Below are positions 43,546 to 52,759 of a stretch of 64,000 bases of DNA, piece by piece. Both the position numbers and the translations under genes were made by a program. The stretch is from Acrocarpospora macrocephala (GTDB taxonomy: Bacteria; Actinomycetota; Actinomycetes; Streptosporangiales; Streptosporangiaceae), in assembly GCF_009687865.1 (NCBI RefSeq), contig NZ_BLAE01000014.1, positions 35,213 through 99,212 on the forward strand, given 5' to 3'. Position 1 is the stretch's first letter. The number at the start of each line of letters is the position of its first letter. Under the pieces are notes generated by a model. The model had not been told where the DNA came from. It was given only the letters and a program-made list of their open reading frames with translations, and searched no databases.

Positions 43546-44135
43546 CTAGCTGCGCTCGTGGGGTGCGAGGGTGTCCGGTCTGCCTGTAGGCGTGCGTCGT
43601 CCGCCTGAGGCGGGGCCGGGTGTGGAGGCGGGCACGCGGCTGGAGTCGGGCGCGACCTCCCGGGCCATGCCGGAGTCGGGTGCGACCTCCTGGGCGAGGC
43701 CGGGGTCGGGTGCGACGCAGGCGGAGTCAGGCGTGGTCGGGGCCTTGTGCAGCCTCAGCTCGCCGGTCGTCTCGTCGTAGGCGATGGCGTCGATGAACGT
43801 GCCGCCGATGCACTGACCCGAGGAGGAGCATGACCGGGATCAGAGGCGGCGCCTATATCGTCGGCGCCTACTTGTACCGGGGTTGGGTGCGACACCCCGG
43901 GCGGGGCTGGGGTGCCGCCGTCGCCGTCGAGGGCGTCGTTACCGCTGCCACCCCAGTGGATGTCGTCGCCGCTGGCGCCGTTCAGGTGGTCGTTGCCGGG
44001 GCCTCCGTTGAGGGTGTCCTTGCCCGCGTTGCCGTGACATCGGTGAGGGTTCGGGGACAGGATCGCGCCCCTGGCCAGGAGCGCTCGGACCAGCATCAAA
44101 ACAGCCTGTCTCCATGGGTGGGAGAGTCGCCGCAT
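43546..44135 (-). pseudogene. RTX calcium-binding repeat protein, frameshifted remnant
   Basis: From ATG 44135 the frame encodes an odd basic N-terminus and then about three RTX nonapeptides (GGPGNDHLNG, GASGDDIHWGG, GSGNDALDGDG), which bind calcium in secreted proteins. Near 43815-43830 the conserved-looking sequence moves to another frame (SSSGQCIGGTFIDAIAYDETTGELRL in pieces), which ends at a stop at 43546-43548 after a repeated VAPDSGMAREVAPDS tail. No signal peptide is evident. Truncation at the 5' end plus a frameshift indicates a decayed secreted or surface protein. Confidence 0.55.
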
Positions 44136-44158
44136 TAATACATGTCGGGTTTGGGGGG

Positions 44159-44740
44159 ATGTGCGGTGGATATCCTCTGGAGGTGGGAGGACTACGTTGT
44201 GTTGATGGTTCGTACCTGAGCGTTAATCCAGTCGTTTGCCGGGATAGCGCAGGCATCCCGTACGAGATCACCCTGGCGTTGTATCGCGACGGCGCGCCTT
44301 ACGGGATGGTCGGAGAGAGGTGCGGGTGGTTGCTGGCGCGGCTGGCCAGAGGGGTGGCGGAAGCGCGGGAAGAGATGGGGGAGTGGGGGGATCCGGATGA
44401 CCGATTCCCACGGGGTGAAGACGAGTTGTTCGCGTTCCGATATCGCGCGAGGACCGACATTGTGGGGCGTGGGGAGCTGCGGTGTCAGGTTCGGACGATT
44501 CCGGTGTGGGAGCCGCGAGGCGGCCGGGCGCGCGGGGAATGGCGGCTGACCAGGCGGGCGTTCGTGGAGGCGTGGGGGAGTCAGGGGGTCGGGCTGCGAG
44601 CGGTGCTCACGTCCGGTCAGCTCGGAGCCTTCCTCGACGGCCTAGTCGCCGAGGCAGAAGACCGACTTGGCACCTGTTTTGGGATGGAACGCAACAGCAA
44701 CCTCATAAAGGGAGCGGGCACTATCGCGCGCCCCCGATAA
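44159..44740 (+). CDS. Hypothetical protein, unrecognised
   Basis: An open frame giving 193 residues from ATG 44159 (preceded by a G-run). The sequence includes LRCVDGSYLSVNPVVCRDSAG, ITLALYRDGAPYGMVGERCG and a Trp/Arg-rich C-terminal half (RGEWRLTRRAFVEAWG). Composition is protein-like, soluble and mixed. A GTG at 44183 is an alternative start. It lies between the RTX remnant and the prenyltransferase gene. No family or motif was recognised. Confidence 0.5.
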   Translation: MCGGYPLEVGGLRCVDGSYLSVNPVVCRDSAGIPYEITLALYRDGAPYGMVGERCGWLLARLARGVAEAREEMGEWGDPDDRFPRGEDELFAFRYRARTDIVGRGELRCQVRTIPVWEPRGGRARGEWRLTRRAFVEAWGSQGVGLRAVLTSGQLGAFLDGLVAEAEDRLGTCFGMERNSNLIKGAGTIARPR

Positions 44741-44802
44741 TTGCTTGACCCGGCTGTCTCGGAAGTCGGCCTGAGGCGGCGGCGACGAAACCTGGGGGCG
44801 CC

Positions 44803-45585
44803 ATGGGCGTGCGCGATCTCGTATACCGCAATCTCCTGTACAAGGTGTACGAGCGCAGGCTGGAGCACAAGATTGCCAAAGCGGCGGCTCCGATCCCCCG
44901 GCATGTCGGCGTGATAGTGGACGGGAACCGTCGCTGGGCCAGGATGATGGGCCTGGAAGACGTCAACCGCGGCCACCAGAAAGGCGCGGACAAGATCTCC
45001 GAGCTGCTGGTGTGGTGCCGCGAGGCCGGAGTGGAGTACGTCACCCTCTGGCTACTCTCCACCGACAACCTCTCCCGCGACAAGGCCGAGCTGGAACCCC
45101 TGCTCCAGGTGATCGAGGGCCTGGTGGGCAATCTCGTCGAGCAGGGATGGCACGTCACTCCCATGGGATCGCTCGATTTGTTGCCCGATCACACGGCTCG
45201 TGTCCTGAAAGATGCCAAAGAAGTCACATCACACCGTCCCGGGCTGATTGTGAACGTTGCGGTTGGGTATGGAGGAAGACGTGAGATCGCTGATGCGGTG
45301 CGCTCTCTTCTCCAGGAGCACGCCAGCAAGGGCGCGAGTATCGAGGACCTTGTCGAGGTCCTCGATGTCGAGCACATCGCGGAGCATCTCTACACGCGTG
45401 GCCTGCCCGACCCGGATCTTGTCATCCGGACCTCGGGAGAGCAGCGACTGTCCGGATTCCTGCTCTGGCAGAGCGCCCACTCGGAGTTCTACTTCTGCGA
45501 GGCCTACTGGCCCGACTTTCGCAGAGTGGACTTCCTCCGGGCACTCCGGTCCTATGGCGCGCGTCACCGTAGGTACGGCTCCTGA
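44803..45585 (+). CDS. Short-chain Z-isoprenyl diphosphate synthase, Rv1086 type
   Basis: Cis-prenyltransferase, 260 residues, condensing isopentenyl diphosphate with an allylic diphosphate. The catalytic Asp is D40 in IVDGNRRWAR; GHQKGADKI, WLLSTDNLSR, VAVGYGGRREI and DLVIRTSGEQRLSGFLLWQSAHSEFYF (in pieces) complete the family motifs. GLEDVNRGHQKG resembles the mycobacterial Rv1086 enzyme that makes E,Z-farnesyl diphosphate, rather than the long-chain UppS. Its product would prime decaprenyl phosphate, the lipid carrier for cell-wall sugars. Synteny with phoH2 agrees. Confidence 0.9.
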   Translation: MGVRDLVYRNLLYKVYERRLEHKIAKAAAPIPRHVGVIVDGNRRWARMMGLEDVNRGHQKGADKISELLVWCREAGVEYVTLWLLSTDNLSRDKAELEPLLQVIEGLVGNLVEQGWHVTPMGSLDLLPDHTARVLKDAKEVTSHRPGLIVNVAVGYGGRREIADAVRSLLQEHASKGASIEDLVEVLDVEHIAEHLYTRGLPDPDLVIRTSGEQRLSGFLLWQSAHSEFYFCEAYWPDFRRVDFLRALRSYGARHRRYGS

Positions 45586-45659
45586 AACGGCACGTGAACA
45601 GCCCCTATCGGACAGGATTGAAGCGTTGGCGGGCGGGGATTCAGGTCGTACCGTAAGAA

Positions 45660-45677
45660 GTAAGCAGCAGTGCTTAC
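45660..45677 (+). promoter_or_regulatory. Small palindrome between uppS-like gene and phoH2
   Basis: GTAAGC-agcagt-GCTTAC, a perfect 6-bp inverted repeat with a 6-base spacer, about 75 bp past the prenyltransferase stop. It could be an operator for the phoH2 promoter or a weak terminator. Confidence 0.35.
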
Positions 45678-45785
45678 CTCGGGAGAGGGCCCATCCTTGC
45701 GTCTCAAAGACCTTGCGAGGAGGGCCGGTCCACGGTTCCGCCTCGGCGGGGTCCGGGCCCGGTCCGTTCACCACCAGTCAAGGCA

Positions 45786-45806
45786 GGGCGCCGCGCTTTG
45801 GCGCCC
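45786..45806 (+). promoter_or_regulatory. Hairpin abutting the phoH2 ribosome site
   Basis: GGGCGCC and GGCGCCC pair over 7 bp with a 7-base loop and end directly at the GGGGGAGA Shine-Dalgarno region before GTG 45819. Base pairing this close to the ribosome site suggests translational control. Confidence 0.4.
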
Positions 45807-45818
45807 GGGGGAGAACGC

Positions 45819-47138
45819 GTGGCATTGTCCTCAGGCAACCCGTCCAAGTCCCGTCGCACGTACATCCTCGACACATCAGTGCTGCTCGCTGATCCAGCGG
45901 CGATGAGCCGCTTCGAAGAGCACGAGGTTGTACTCCCGATCGTCGTCATCACCGAGCTGGAGGCCAAGCGGCATCATCCCGAACTGGGGTACTTCGCCAG
46001 GCAGGCTCTGCGCTCACTCGACGACCTCCGGGTGCGGCACGGACGACTCGACGAGCCTATGCCCATCGGCGAGGGCACGATCAGGGTGGAGCTCAACCAC
46101 AGTGACCCATCGGGGTTGCCGGCCGGGTTTCGGCTGGGCGACAACGACACCAGGATCCTGACCGTCGCGCAGAACCTCGCCAGCGAGGGCTTCGACGTGG
46201 TGCTGGTCTCCAAAGATCTGCCGATGCGGGTGAAGGCCGCGTCCATCGGCCTGGCCGCGGAGGAGTACCGGGCCGAGTTGGTGGCCACCACCGACAACGG
46301 CTGGACCGGAATGTCGGAACTCCAGGTGACGACGGAGGATGTCGAGGCGCTCTTCGAGAGCGGCACGGCAGACCTGGAGGAAGCGCGCGAGCTGCCCACC
46401 CACACCGGGCTGCGGCTGCTGTCCAGCAAGGGCTCGGCGCTCGGCCGGGTGCTGCCGGACAAGTCGGTCCGGCTGGTCCGCGGCGACCGCGAGGTGTTCG
46501 GCCTGCACGGTCGCTCGGCCGAGCAGCGCATCGCCCTCGACCTGCTGATGGACCCCGAGGTGGGCATCGTCTCGCTCGGCGGCCGGGCGGGCACCGGCAA
46601 GTCGGCGCTGGCCCTGTGCGCGGGCCTGGAGGCCGTGCTGGAGCGCCGCCAGCACCGCAAGGTGATCGTCTTCCGCCCGTTGTACGCGGTGGGTGGCCAG
46701 GACCTCGGCTACCTGCCGGGCACCGAGAACGAGAAGATGGGCCCCTGGGCGCAGGCGGTCTACGACACCCTGGGCGCGGTCACCACACCGGAGGTGATCG
46801 AGGAGGTGCTCGACCGCGGCATGCTGGAGGTGCTGCCGCTGACGCACATCCGCGGCCGGTCCCTGCACGACGCGTTCGTGATCGTGGACGAGGCCCAGTC
46901 GCTGGAGCGCGGCGTGCTGCTGACCGTGCTGTCCAGGATCGGGGCCAACTCCCGGGTGGTGCTCACCCACGACATCGCGCAGCGTGACAACCTGCGGGTG
47001 GGGCGGCACGACGGCGTGGTGGCGGTGGTCGAGAAGCTCAAGGGCCACCCGCTGTTCGCGCACGTCACGCTGACCCGCTCGGAGCGCTCGCCGATCGCGG
47101 CCCTCGTCACCGAGATGCTCGAAGACATCACGGTCTAA
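45819..47138 (+). CDS. phoH2: PIN-PhoH fusion protein (PhoH2), RNase/helicase
   Basis: A 439-residue toxin-like fusion. The N-terminal PIN RNase domain has the acidic residues in [21 protein letters not shown] and [14 protein letters not shown] with [14 protein letters not shown]. The C-terminal PhoH ATPase has Walker [12 protein letters not shown] and Walker [12 protein letters not shown], then [14 protein letters not shown]. Mycobacterial PhoH2 (Rv1095) has RNA helicase and sequence-specific RNase activity. GTG 45819 follows GGGGGAGA. No separate small upstream partner gene (PhoAT-like) was identified with confidence. Confidence 0.93.
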   Translation: MALSSGNPSKSRRTYILDTSVLLADPAAMSRFEEHEVVLPIVVITELEAKRHHPELGYFARQALRSLDDLRVRHGRLDEPMPIGEGTIRVELNHSDPSGLPAGFRLGDNDTRILTVAQNLASEGFDVVLVSKDLPMRVKAASIGLAAEEYRAELVATTDNGWTGMSELQVTTEDVEALFESGTADLEEARELPTHTGLRLLSSKGSALGRVLPDKSVRLVRGDREVFGLHGRSAEQRIALDLLMDPEVGIVSLGGRAGTGKSALALCAGLEAVLERRQHRKVIVFRPLYAVGGQDLGYLPGTENEKMGPWAQAVYDTLGAVTTPEVIEEVLDRGMLEVLPLTHIRGRSLHDAFVIVDEAQSLERGVLLTVLSRIGANSRVVLTHDIAQRDNLRVGRHDGVVAVVEKLKGHPLFAHVTLTRSERSPIAALVTEMLEDITV

Positions 47139-47662
47139 CGGGGGAGCTGCCGGCCTTCTGCCGCGAGGTCCCAGAACTCGCGGCAGGTGTGCTCGCCGAG
47201 GGTTCTCGGCCCGCTCACGTCGGTGTGGGTGATCTTCACGGCCCAGATGTCCTGCCGCTGCCGCATGGCGGTGCAGGTCATCTGGGCCAGCGCCGTTCTG
47301 GTGATCTGCCCGCCGCCGGTGATGAACAGCGACAGCCGGAATCCGTCGGCGTTCTCCGGGTCGTTGCGTACGACACCGAAACGCGTCATCTGGCTGGACT
47401 GCCACTGCAGCCCGGCCAGGTCGGTGCTCAGCCCGTCGGTGGTCCTGGCGCCCGCCTGGAACAGGGCGCCCATGACGTCGTCCATGGAGTGCGAGGCCGC
47501 CGCGACCTTGAGCGGTTCGAGCCGGTTCTCGCGAAGCAGGTAAACCGTGGCGAAGGTGAATTTCGGGCTGATGACCGGCGGCATCCCGCCGTCCAGCACA
47601 TCGGTCGGCCGCACCCCGCAGGCGGTGAGCAGGATCAGGGCGAGCAGCCAGAGCCTTCTCAT
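47135..47662 (-). CDS. Lipoprotein encoded with a two-component system
   Basis: A 175-residue protein with the lipobox [11 protein letters not shown] at the N-terminus (lipid Cys at residue 15). The rest is beta-rich ([36 protein letters not shown]) with two further Cys and resembles single GerMN-like or LpqB-type domains, though I cannot confirm this. ATG 47662 overlaps the kinase stop (ATGA), making it the last gene of the regulator-kinase-lipoprotein operon; it may modulate the kinase sensor from outside the membrane. It ends convergently with phoH2 over 4 bp. Confidence 0.8.
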   Translation of the reverse strand: MRRLWLLALILLTACGVRPTDVLDGGMPPVISPKFTFATVYLLRENRLEPLKVAAASHSMDDVMGALFQAGARTTDGLSTDLAGLQWQSSQMTRFGVVRNDPENADGFRLSLFITGGGQITRTALAQMTCTAMRQRQDIWAVKITHTDVSGPRTLGEHTCREFWDLAAEGRQLPR

Positions 47663-49080
47663 GGGCGTGGCACCCAGAGCGTGAACTGCGTGCCGGGCTC
47701 GGCGAGCTTCACGGTGATCGTGCCCCGGTGCAGTTCGGCGTTGGCCTTGGCGATGGACAGCCCCAGGCCGCTGCCGTCGCTGCGGGTCCTGGTCACCCCG
47801 GCCTTGAAGAACCGGTCGAACACGTGCGGCAGGGCCTGGCGCGGGATGCCCTCGCCGTGGTCGCGCACCATCACCTCCAGGCCGCTGGGCAGCACCCGGG
47901 CGCTGATCAGCACCGGCGGCGCGCCGTGGCTGAGCGCGTTGCCCGCCAGGTTGGCCACGATCACGTCGAACCGCCGCGGGTCCAGCGAGTAGATCAGCCC
48001 CGGCGGCACGGTCAGCTTCACCTGGTCGCTCCACCCGCGCATCTCCAGGCAGTCGGCCAGCGCGTCGCCCACGTCCACATTCTCCCGGTGCAGTACGGCC
48101 GCGCCGGAGTCGAACCGGCTCACCTCGATCAGATGCTCCACCAGCACCCGCAGCCGGACGATCTCCTTCACCACCAGGTGCGTCGCTTGCCCGGCGTCCT
48201 CGGGCAGCTTGCCGGCCTCCTCGGTGAGCATGTCGGTGACCGCGATCATGGTGGTCAGCGGGGTGCGCAGCTCGTGCGACACGTCCGCCACGAACCGGCG
48301 CGACATGGCCTCGAGCCCGCGCAGCTCGGAGACGGTCTGCTCCAGCGCGGCGGCGGTCTCGTTGAAGGTGGCGGTCAGCTCGGCCAGCTCGTCCCGGCCG
48401 TGCACCGGCAGCCGGGTGTCGAGCTCGCCCGCGCCGAGCGCCCGGGCGGCCGCGCCGAGCCTGCGGATCGGGAGCAGCACCTGGCGGGCCGAGAGCAGGG
48501 CCAGGCTGAGCGCGATCACCAGGGTGAGCAGGCCGGCCTGGAGCAGCGCGTAGCGCAGGTTGGCGAGGACCCGCTCCTCGTTGCGCATCGAGACGAAGAC
48601 GTACACCGACATGCCGGTGGAGCGGGTGGAGCCGGTGCCGGTGAGGCGTTCCACGTCGGTGCCGACCAGGAGCGTCGGCTCGCCGTTGATCATCAGGGTC
48701 TGGTAGGAGAGCCGGTTCCTGGCCTCGGCGCGGAGCTTGTCGGGGATGTCGTCGGGGCCGAGGGTGGCGCCGTCGCTGGTGCGGGGGACCTCCTGGCCGT
48801 ACTCCAGGACGACCTGGCGGTCGGGCCCGCTCAGCGATTCCACCAGGCCGGCCAGGTCGTCGTCGGTGACCGAGGCGTCGTTGGGCCAGAGCAGGTCGCT
48901 GGTGCCGATCGGCAGGGTCATCCGGTCCAGCACGTCGCGGACGTCCTCGATCGCGCTGCTCTCGGCGCGGTGTAGCAGCTCACCGCGGACCAGCTGGTAG
49001 CCGATGCCCGCGACCATCACCGAGGCGGTCACCGCGACGATCGTGAACGTGACGACCAGCCTCTTCCGCAGACTCCTCAC
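47659..49080 (-). CDS. Sensor histidine kinase (MtrB/OmpR-partner type)
   Basis: A 473-residue membrane kinase. Span 1 is LVVTFTIVAVTASVMVAGIGY, span 2 ALLQAGLLTLVIALSLALLS, with an extracytoplasmic sensor of about 140 residues between. HAMP is LLPIRRLGAAARALGAGELDTRLPV (in pieces), H-box FVADVSHELRTPLTTM, N-box DVIVANLAGNALSHG and G-boxes RDHGEGIPRQ and GSGLGLSIAKA. GTG 49080 overlaps the regulator stop (GTGA). Architecture and the downstream lipoprotein recall MtrAB-LpqB, but mtrA/mtrB proper usually have other neighbours, so this is likely a paralogue. Confidence 0.92.
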   Translation of the reverse strand: MRSLRKRLVVTFTIVAVTASVMVAGIGYQLVRGELLHRAESSAIEDVRDVLDRMTLPIGTSDLLWPNDASVTDDDLAGLVESLSGPDRQVVLEYGQEVPRTSDGATLGPDDIPDKLRAEARNRLSYQTLMINGEPTLLVGTDVERLTGTGSTRSTGMSVYVFVSMRNEERVLANLRYALLQAGLLTLVIALSLALLSARQVLLPIRRLGAAARALGAGELDTRLPVHGRDELAELTATFNETAAALEQTVSELRGLEAMSRRFVADVSHELRTPLTTMIAVTDMLTEEAGKLPEDAGQATHLVVKEIVRLRVLVEHLIEVSRFDSGAAVLHRENVDVGDALADCLEMRGWSDQVKLTVPPGLIYSLDPRRFDVIVANLAGNALSHGAPPVLISARVLPSGLEVMVRDHGEGIPRQALPHVFDRFFKAGVTRTRSDGSGLGLSIAKANAELHRGTITVKLAEPGTQFTLWVPRP

Positions 49081-49751
49081 GGGGGGCTGAAGCGGTAGCC
49101 GAAGCCGCGGACCGTGTGGATGAAGATCGGCTCGGCCGGGACCGGCTCGATCTTGGCGCGGATGCGCTGCACGCACGCGTCCACCAGCCGGGAGTCGGCC
49201 ACGTGGGTGTGGTCCCAGACCGCGCGCAGCAGGTAGCGCCGGTTGAGCACCTGCCCGGGGTGGCGGACCAGCTCCAGCAGCAGCCGCAGCTCGGTCGGGG
49301 TGAGGTGGATCTCGCGGGCGTGCAGGGTGACCTTCAGCGCGCCCCGGTCGATGACCAGGTCGCCGAAGGTGATGCGGTCGGTGGAGGCCGATTCGAGCCG
49401 CCGCAGCACCGCCCTGATCCGGGCGTCGAGCACCCGCGGCTCGACCGGTTTGACCACGTAGTCGTCGGCGCCCGCCTCCAGGCCGACCACCACGTCCAGG
49501 TCGTCGCCGCGCGCGGTGAGCAGGATGATCGGCAGCGAGTCCAGCTTCCTGATCCGGCGGCACACCTCGACGCCGTCGATTCCGGGCAGCATCACATCCA
49601 GGATCACGATCTCCGGCCGCCGGGCCCTGATGTGATCGAGCGCCTCTTCACCCGTCGCGTACCCGGTGACGGAATGCCCCTGCCGGGCCAGCGCGAGCTC
49701 GAGGCCGGTACGGACCGAGGGGTCGTCTTCGACCAGGAGGATGCCTGCCAC
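49077..49751 (-). CDS. OmpR/PhoB-family response regulator
   Basis: A 224-residue regulator from GTG 49751. The receiver has ILLVEDDPSVRTG, phospho-Asp in IVILDVMLPGIDG, and VVKPVEP with the conserved Lys. The winged-helix domain has LTPTELRLLLELVRHPGQVLNRRYLL (in pieces) and IHTVRGFGYRFSPP at the end. A 20-residue extension to 49811 is possible but unsupported. First gene of the regulator-kinase-lipoprotein operon. Confidence 0.92.
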   Translation of the reverse strand: MAGILLVEDDPSVRTGLELALARQGHSVTGYATGEEALDHIRARRPEIVILDVMLPGIDGVEVCRRIRKLDSLPIILLTARGDDLDVVVGLEAGADDYVVKPVEPRVLDARIRAVLRRLESASTDRITFGDLVIDRGALKVTLHAREIHLTPTELRLLLELVRHPGQVLNRRYLLRAVWDHTHVADSRLVDACVQRIRAKIEPVPAEPIFIHTVRGFGYRFSPP

Positions 49752-49899
49752 TGAGTCATTATGAGGCCTCGTATGTACCGAAACCGTGACACCGGACGCA
49801 CAGGATCCCAACGATCCCCCGGAAGGCTGGCCAGGGGGCCCTCCTTCGGTACGGGGGTCCGAGGGGCGGCCCCTCCAGCAACACGCACCACACGAGCAC

Positions 49900-49915
49900 T
49901 GTGACCAAAATCACA
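49900..49915. promoter_or_regulatory. CRP/FNR-like site upstream of the lytic transglycosylase gene
   Basis: TGTGACCAAAATCACA is a perfect match to TGTGA-N6-TCACA, the binding site of Crp-family regulators. It lies 107 bp before the transglycosylase start and 149 bp from the divergent regulator start. In M. tuberculosis Crp controls rpfA, another muralytic gene. Confidence 0.6.
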
Positions 49916-50021
49916 ATGACCAAGAAACCCCATGTAACCGGCGGTTAGGTCAAAGGAACACCAACTCACTTTCATGTATGGGTTGCGGACTACCCCCCGT
50001 CCCAGGGCAAGCTCATAGGTC

Positions 50022-50771
50022 GTGAGTCCAGGTCAGCAGTTATCGGATCGGTCGGCGCCAGCGCGCGCCCGGTCCCGACGCGCCCGGCGTCCGGAGCGTC
50101 CCGCCCGGCAGGATCGCCCCGATCTCCCGCCGCGCCGCCCGCGCCAACCCGTGCTGACCCCCAAGCGCATCGCCATCATGGCCGTCACCGTGGCGGTGAT
50201 CGCGGGGGGCACCACCTGGCTGGTCAAGACCTCCATCTACAACAACAGCCTGGCGCCGCAGGTGATCGACCCGGCCGTGCTGGCCGGCGACTTCGAGAGC
50301 AGCCCCCAGCTCGACGCCCTGAAGGCGCACGCCGCCGCGGCGATCCAGAAGGAGAAGATCGAGGCCGACCGGGAGGGCCGCAAGCCCCTGGACCCGGCCA
50401 AGCGGCCGACGCAGGCCCCCGGCGGCGGCGGATTCCCGCCGATCGACTTCCCGACCGGCTCCAACCCCGACCCCGGCAGCAACAAGGCCCTCGGCAAGAC
50501 CATGAACGAGGCCATGGGCTGGTCGGACGAGTGGGGCTGCCTGGAGAAGCTCTGGGACAAGGAAAGCGGCTGGAACGAGCGGGCGATGAACCGCTACAGC
50601 GGCGCGTACGGCATCCCGCAGTCGCTGCCCGGCAGCAAGATGGCCAGCGCCGGCAGCGACTGGCAGACCAACTCCGCCACCCAGATCAAGTGGGGCCTCG
50701 GTTACATCAAGAACCGGTACGGCTCGCCGTGCGGCGCGTGGGGACACTCCCAGCGGGTGGGCTGGTACTAG
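50022..50771 (+). CDS. Membrane-anchored lytic transglycosylase-like protein
   Basis: A 249-residue protein with a very basic Arg/Pro-rich cytoplasmic N-terminus, one span (residues about 50-67, IAIMAVTVAVIAGGTTWLV) and a Pro/Gly-rich linker. The C-terminal SLT-like domain has the catalytic Glu in LWDKESGWNERAMNRYSGAYG, then IPQSLPGSKMASAG and IKWGLGYIKNRYGSPCGAWGH (in pieces). This is the short actinobacterial transglycosylase-like form. It would cleave glycan strands at the cell surface. A Crp-like site upstream suggests control by cAMP or a related signal. Confidence 0.85.
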   Translation: MSPGQQLSDRSAPARARSRRARRPERPARQDRPDLPPRRPRQPVLTPKRIAIMAVTVAVIAGGTTWLVKTSIYNNSLAPQVIDPAVLAGDFESSPQLDALKAHAAAAIQKEKIEADREGRKPLDPAKRPTQAPGGGGFPPIDFPTGSNPDPGSNKALGKTMNEAMGWSDEWGCLEKLWDKESGWNERAMNRYSGAYGIPQSLPGSKMASAGSDWQTNSATQIKWGLGYIKNRYGSPCGAWGHSQRVGWY

Positions 50772-50848
50772 CGAAATCCAGGTCAGGGTTTCCTGATCCT
50801 TCGGCAAGGCGGATTCGCCCCCGCCGGTGAGCGGCGCACGCTTGCCGC

Positions 50849-52759
50849 ATGGGTGTGAAGGTCAGCGTGGTGGTCTCGGTGTTCAATCCGGGGCCTTCGA
50901 ACGACTCCTTCGACGCGTGCGTACGCTCGCTGCTGGAGTTGCCGCCGGACGAATATGAAGTGATCTTCGCGGACGACCAGTCCACGGACGGCACCGAGGC
51001 GCGCCTGGACGCGGTCGCCGCGGTCCGCCCCAACATCCGGGTGCTGCATCTGGAGCACAGCGGGTCGCCGCTCAAGGGGCGCAATTCGGGGCTCGCCGCC
51101 GCGCGCGGCGACTACGTGTTCTTCATGCACGCCCACGACCGGCTCGAACCCGGCTCGATGGTGAAGATGCACGCGAAGGCCGTGGAGACCGACGCCGACG
51201 TGCTGCTCGGGCGGCTGGCCCTGGACGGGCCGCCGCTGTCGGTGTTCAGCCGGAACCGGGATCGGGCGGATCTGCTCAAGGACCGGCTGCTGACCGTGCC
51301 GACCGCGCACAAGCTGTTCCGCCGCGACTTCCTGGAGGATCACCAGCTGCGCTTCGCCGAGCGGGCGCTGTCGGAGCACGCCTTCGTGCTGCACGCCTAC
51401 CTGGCGGCGAAGGTGGTGGCGATCCTGGCCGAGCCGGTCTGCTGCCACGTGGCGCCGGGCGGGCCGGGGGAGCCGGAGGATCCGCGGGAGCTGGTCTCGG
51501 GGCTGCGGGCGCTGATGGACATCGTGGACGCGCAGACGCAGCCGGGGGCGCAGCGGGATCGGATCAACGCCTACCTGTTCCGGGTGCTGGCGCTGCGGCG
51601 GCTGGGCGGCGCGCGGTTCACCAGCGGCTCGCAGCCGCGGCGGACGGCCACGTTCACGCTGCTGCGCGAGCTGGCCGCCGATCGGTTCCCGGCGCGGCTG
51701 GATCCGTACCTGCCGGTCTACCAGCGGGCGCGGGTGGCGCTGCTGCGGGCCGGGCGGCAGGCGGAGCTGACCGATCTGGCCTGGGAGTCGAAGGGGACCC
51801 GGCTGCGGGCCCGGCTGTCGGACGTGCGCTGGGAATCGAGCGTGCTCACCCTGTCGCTGACGGTGGAGATCGTCCGGGCGAACGGCTCGCCGCTGTGGTT
51901 CCGGCAGGAGAACGGGCGGCTGCTGTGGACGCCGCCGGTGGCCATCGACGGGCTGCTCGATCCGGAGCTGGCCGATGTGACGGAGGCCGCGGCGAACGCG
52001 CGGATGGAGGTGTTCATCCGCAATCCGGACACCGGCGCCAGCTTCTTCCTCCCGGTGACCAGCGAGGTCGACCAGAAGGTCGTGGGCGAGCGGGTACGGC
52101 TGCGCGCGGTCGGCGCGGCCCGGCTGGACGTGGGCACGGCCGCGCTGGGCAATCCGGTCGATCCGGGGGTGTGGGAGGTGCACGTCCGGATGCGGGGCAC
52201 CCATCCGGCGCGGAGCCGGGTCGGGCGGCCGGACTCGGGCATGAACGTGGCCGGGGTGCTGGCGGACTATCCCCGGCGGCTGGTGGTGCCGTGCTGGTCG
52301 GAGCTGGGGGAGCTGAGCGTGTGCGTGGAGCCGCGGTCATTCCCCGAGTCGATCGCGCTGGTGTCGCCGGGGGTGTCGGTGGCGCGGCGGGACGGGCACG
52401 TGTATGTGGCGATGCCGGTGCCGTACGTGCCGCCCAGCGGGGGGCCGATGGTGGAGCTGCTGCTGCGGCAGAAGGGCGGGCGGGGGCGGACGATCGTGGT
52501 TCCGGCGCTGGTGGAGCCGGGGGTGCCCGGGCGGCTGGCCGGGCAACTGGTCGCCAAGGTGCCCGTCCGGCGGTTGAGCGGGGCCGGGGTGCTCGGGCCG
52601 GGAACGTGGCGGCCGCGGTTGCGGATGGACGACAAGGTGGTCGAGCTGCGGTTCGGGCTCGAGGTCAGCCGGGCGGGGCAGGTGCGGGTGCTGCCTGTGG
52701 AGCCCGCCGCGAAGCCGTCCCTGTTCCGGCGGATCGCCCGGCGGTTGTCGAGGTCCTAG
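50849..52759 (+). CDS. GT-A (family 2) glycosyltransferase with long C-terminal region
   Basis: A 636-residue cytoplasmic or membrane-associated transferase. The N-terminal GT2 domain has VSVVVSVFNPG, the nucleotide-binding FADDQSTDGTEARL, and a DxD-region motif FFMHAHDRLEPG, in which the usual DxDD is replaced by HAHD. Residues about 310-630 form a beta-rich region (ARLSDVRWESSVLTLSLTVEI and similar repeats) like those in actinomycete teichoic-acid or wall-polymer glycosyltransferases. The C-terminus is basic. It converges with, and overlaps by 4 bp, the SDR gene. Substrate unknown. Confidence 0.82.
   Translation: MGVKVSVVVSVFNPGPSNDSFDACVRSLLELPPDEYEVIFADDQSTDGTEARLDAVAAVRPNIRVLHLEHSGSPLKGRNSGLAAARGDYVFFMHAHDRLEPGSMVKMHAKAVETDADVLLGRLALDGPPLSVFSRNRDRADLLKDRLLTVPTAHKLFRRDFLEDHQLRFAERALSEHAFVLHAYLAAKVVAILAEPVCCHVAPGGPGEPEDPRELVSGLRALMDIVDAQTQPGAQRDRINAYLFRVLALRRLGGARFTSGSQPRRTATFTLLRELAADRFPARLDPYLPVYQRARVALLRAGRQAELTDLAWESKGTRLRARLSDVRWESSVLTLSLTVEIVRANGSPLWFRQENGRLLWTPPVAIDGLLDPELADVTEAAANARMEVFIRNPDTGASFFLPVTSEVDQKVVGERVRLRAVGAARLDVGTAALGNPVDPGVWEVHVRMRGTHPARSRVGRPDSGMNVAGVLADYPRRLVVPCWSELGELSVCVEPRSFPESIALVSPGVSVARRDGHVYVAMPVPYVPPSGGPMVELLLRQKGGRGRTIVVPALVEPGVPGRLAGQLVAKVPVRRLSGAGVLGPGTWRPRLRMDDKVVELRFGLEVSRAGQVRVLPVEPAAKPSLFRRIARRLSRS

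Noticed and set aside
49780-50021. Possible c-di-AMP (ydaO) riboswitch before the transglycosylase gene, common for such genes
   Set aside because: The conserved core sequences were not found; only the Crp-like palindrome is supported.
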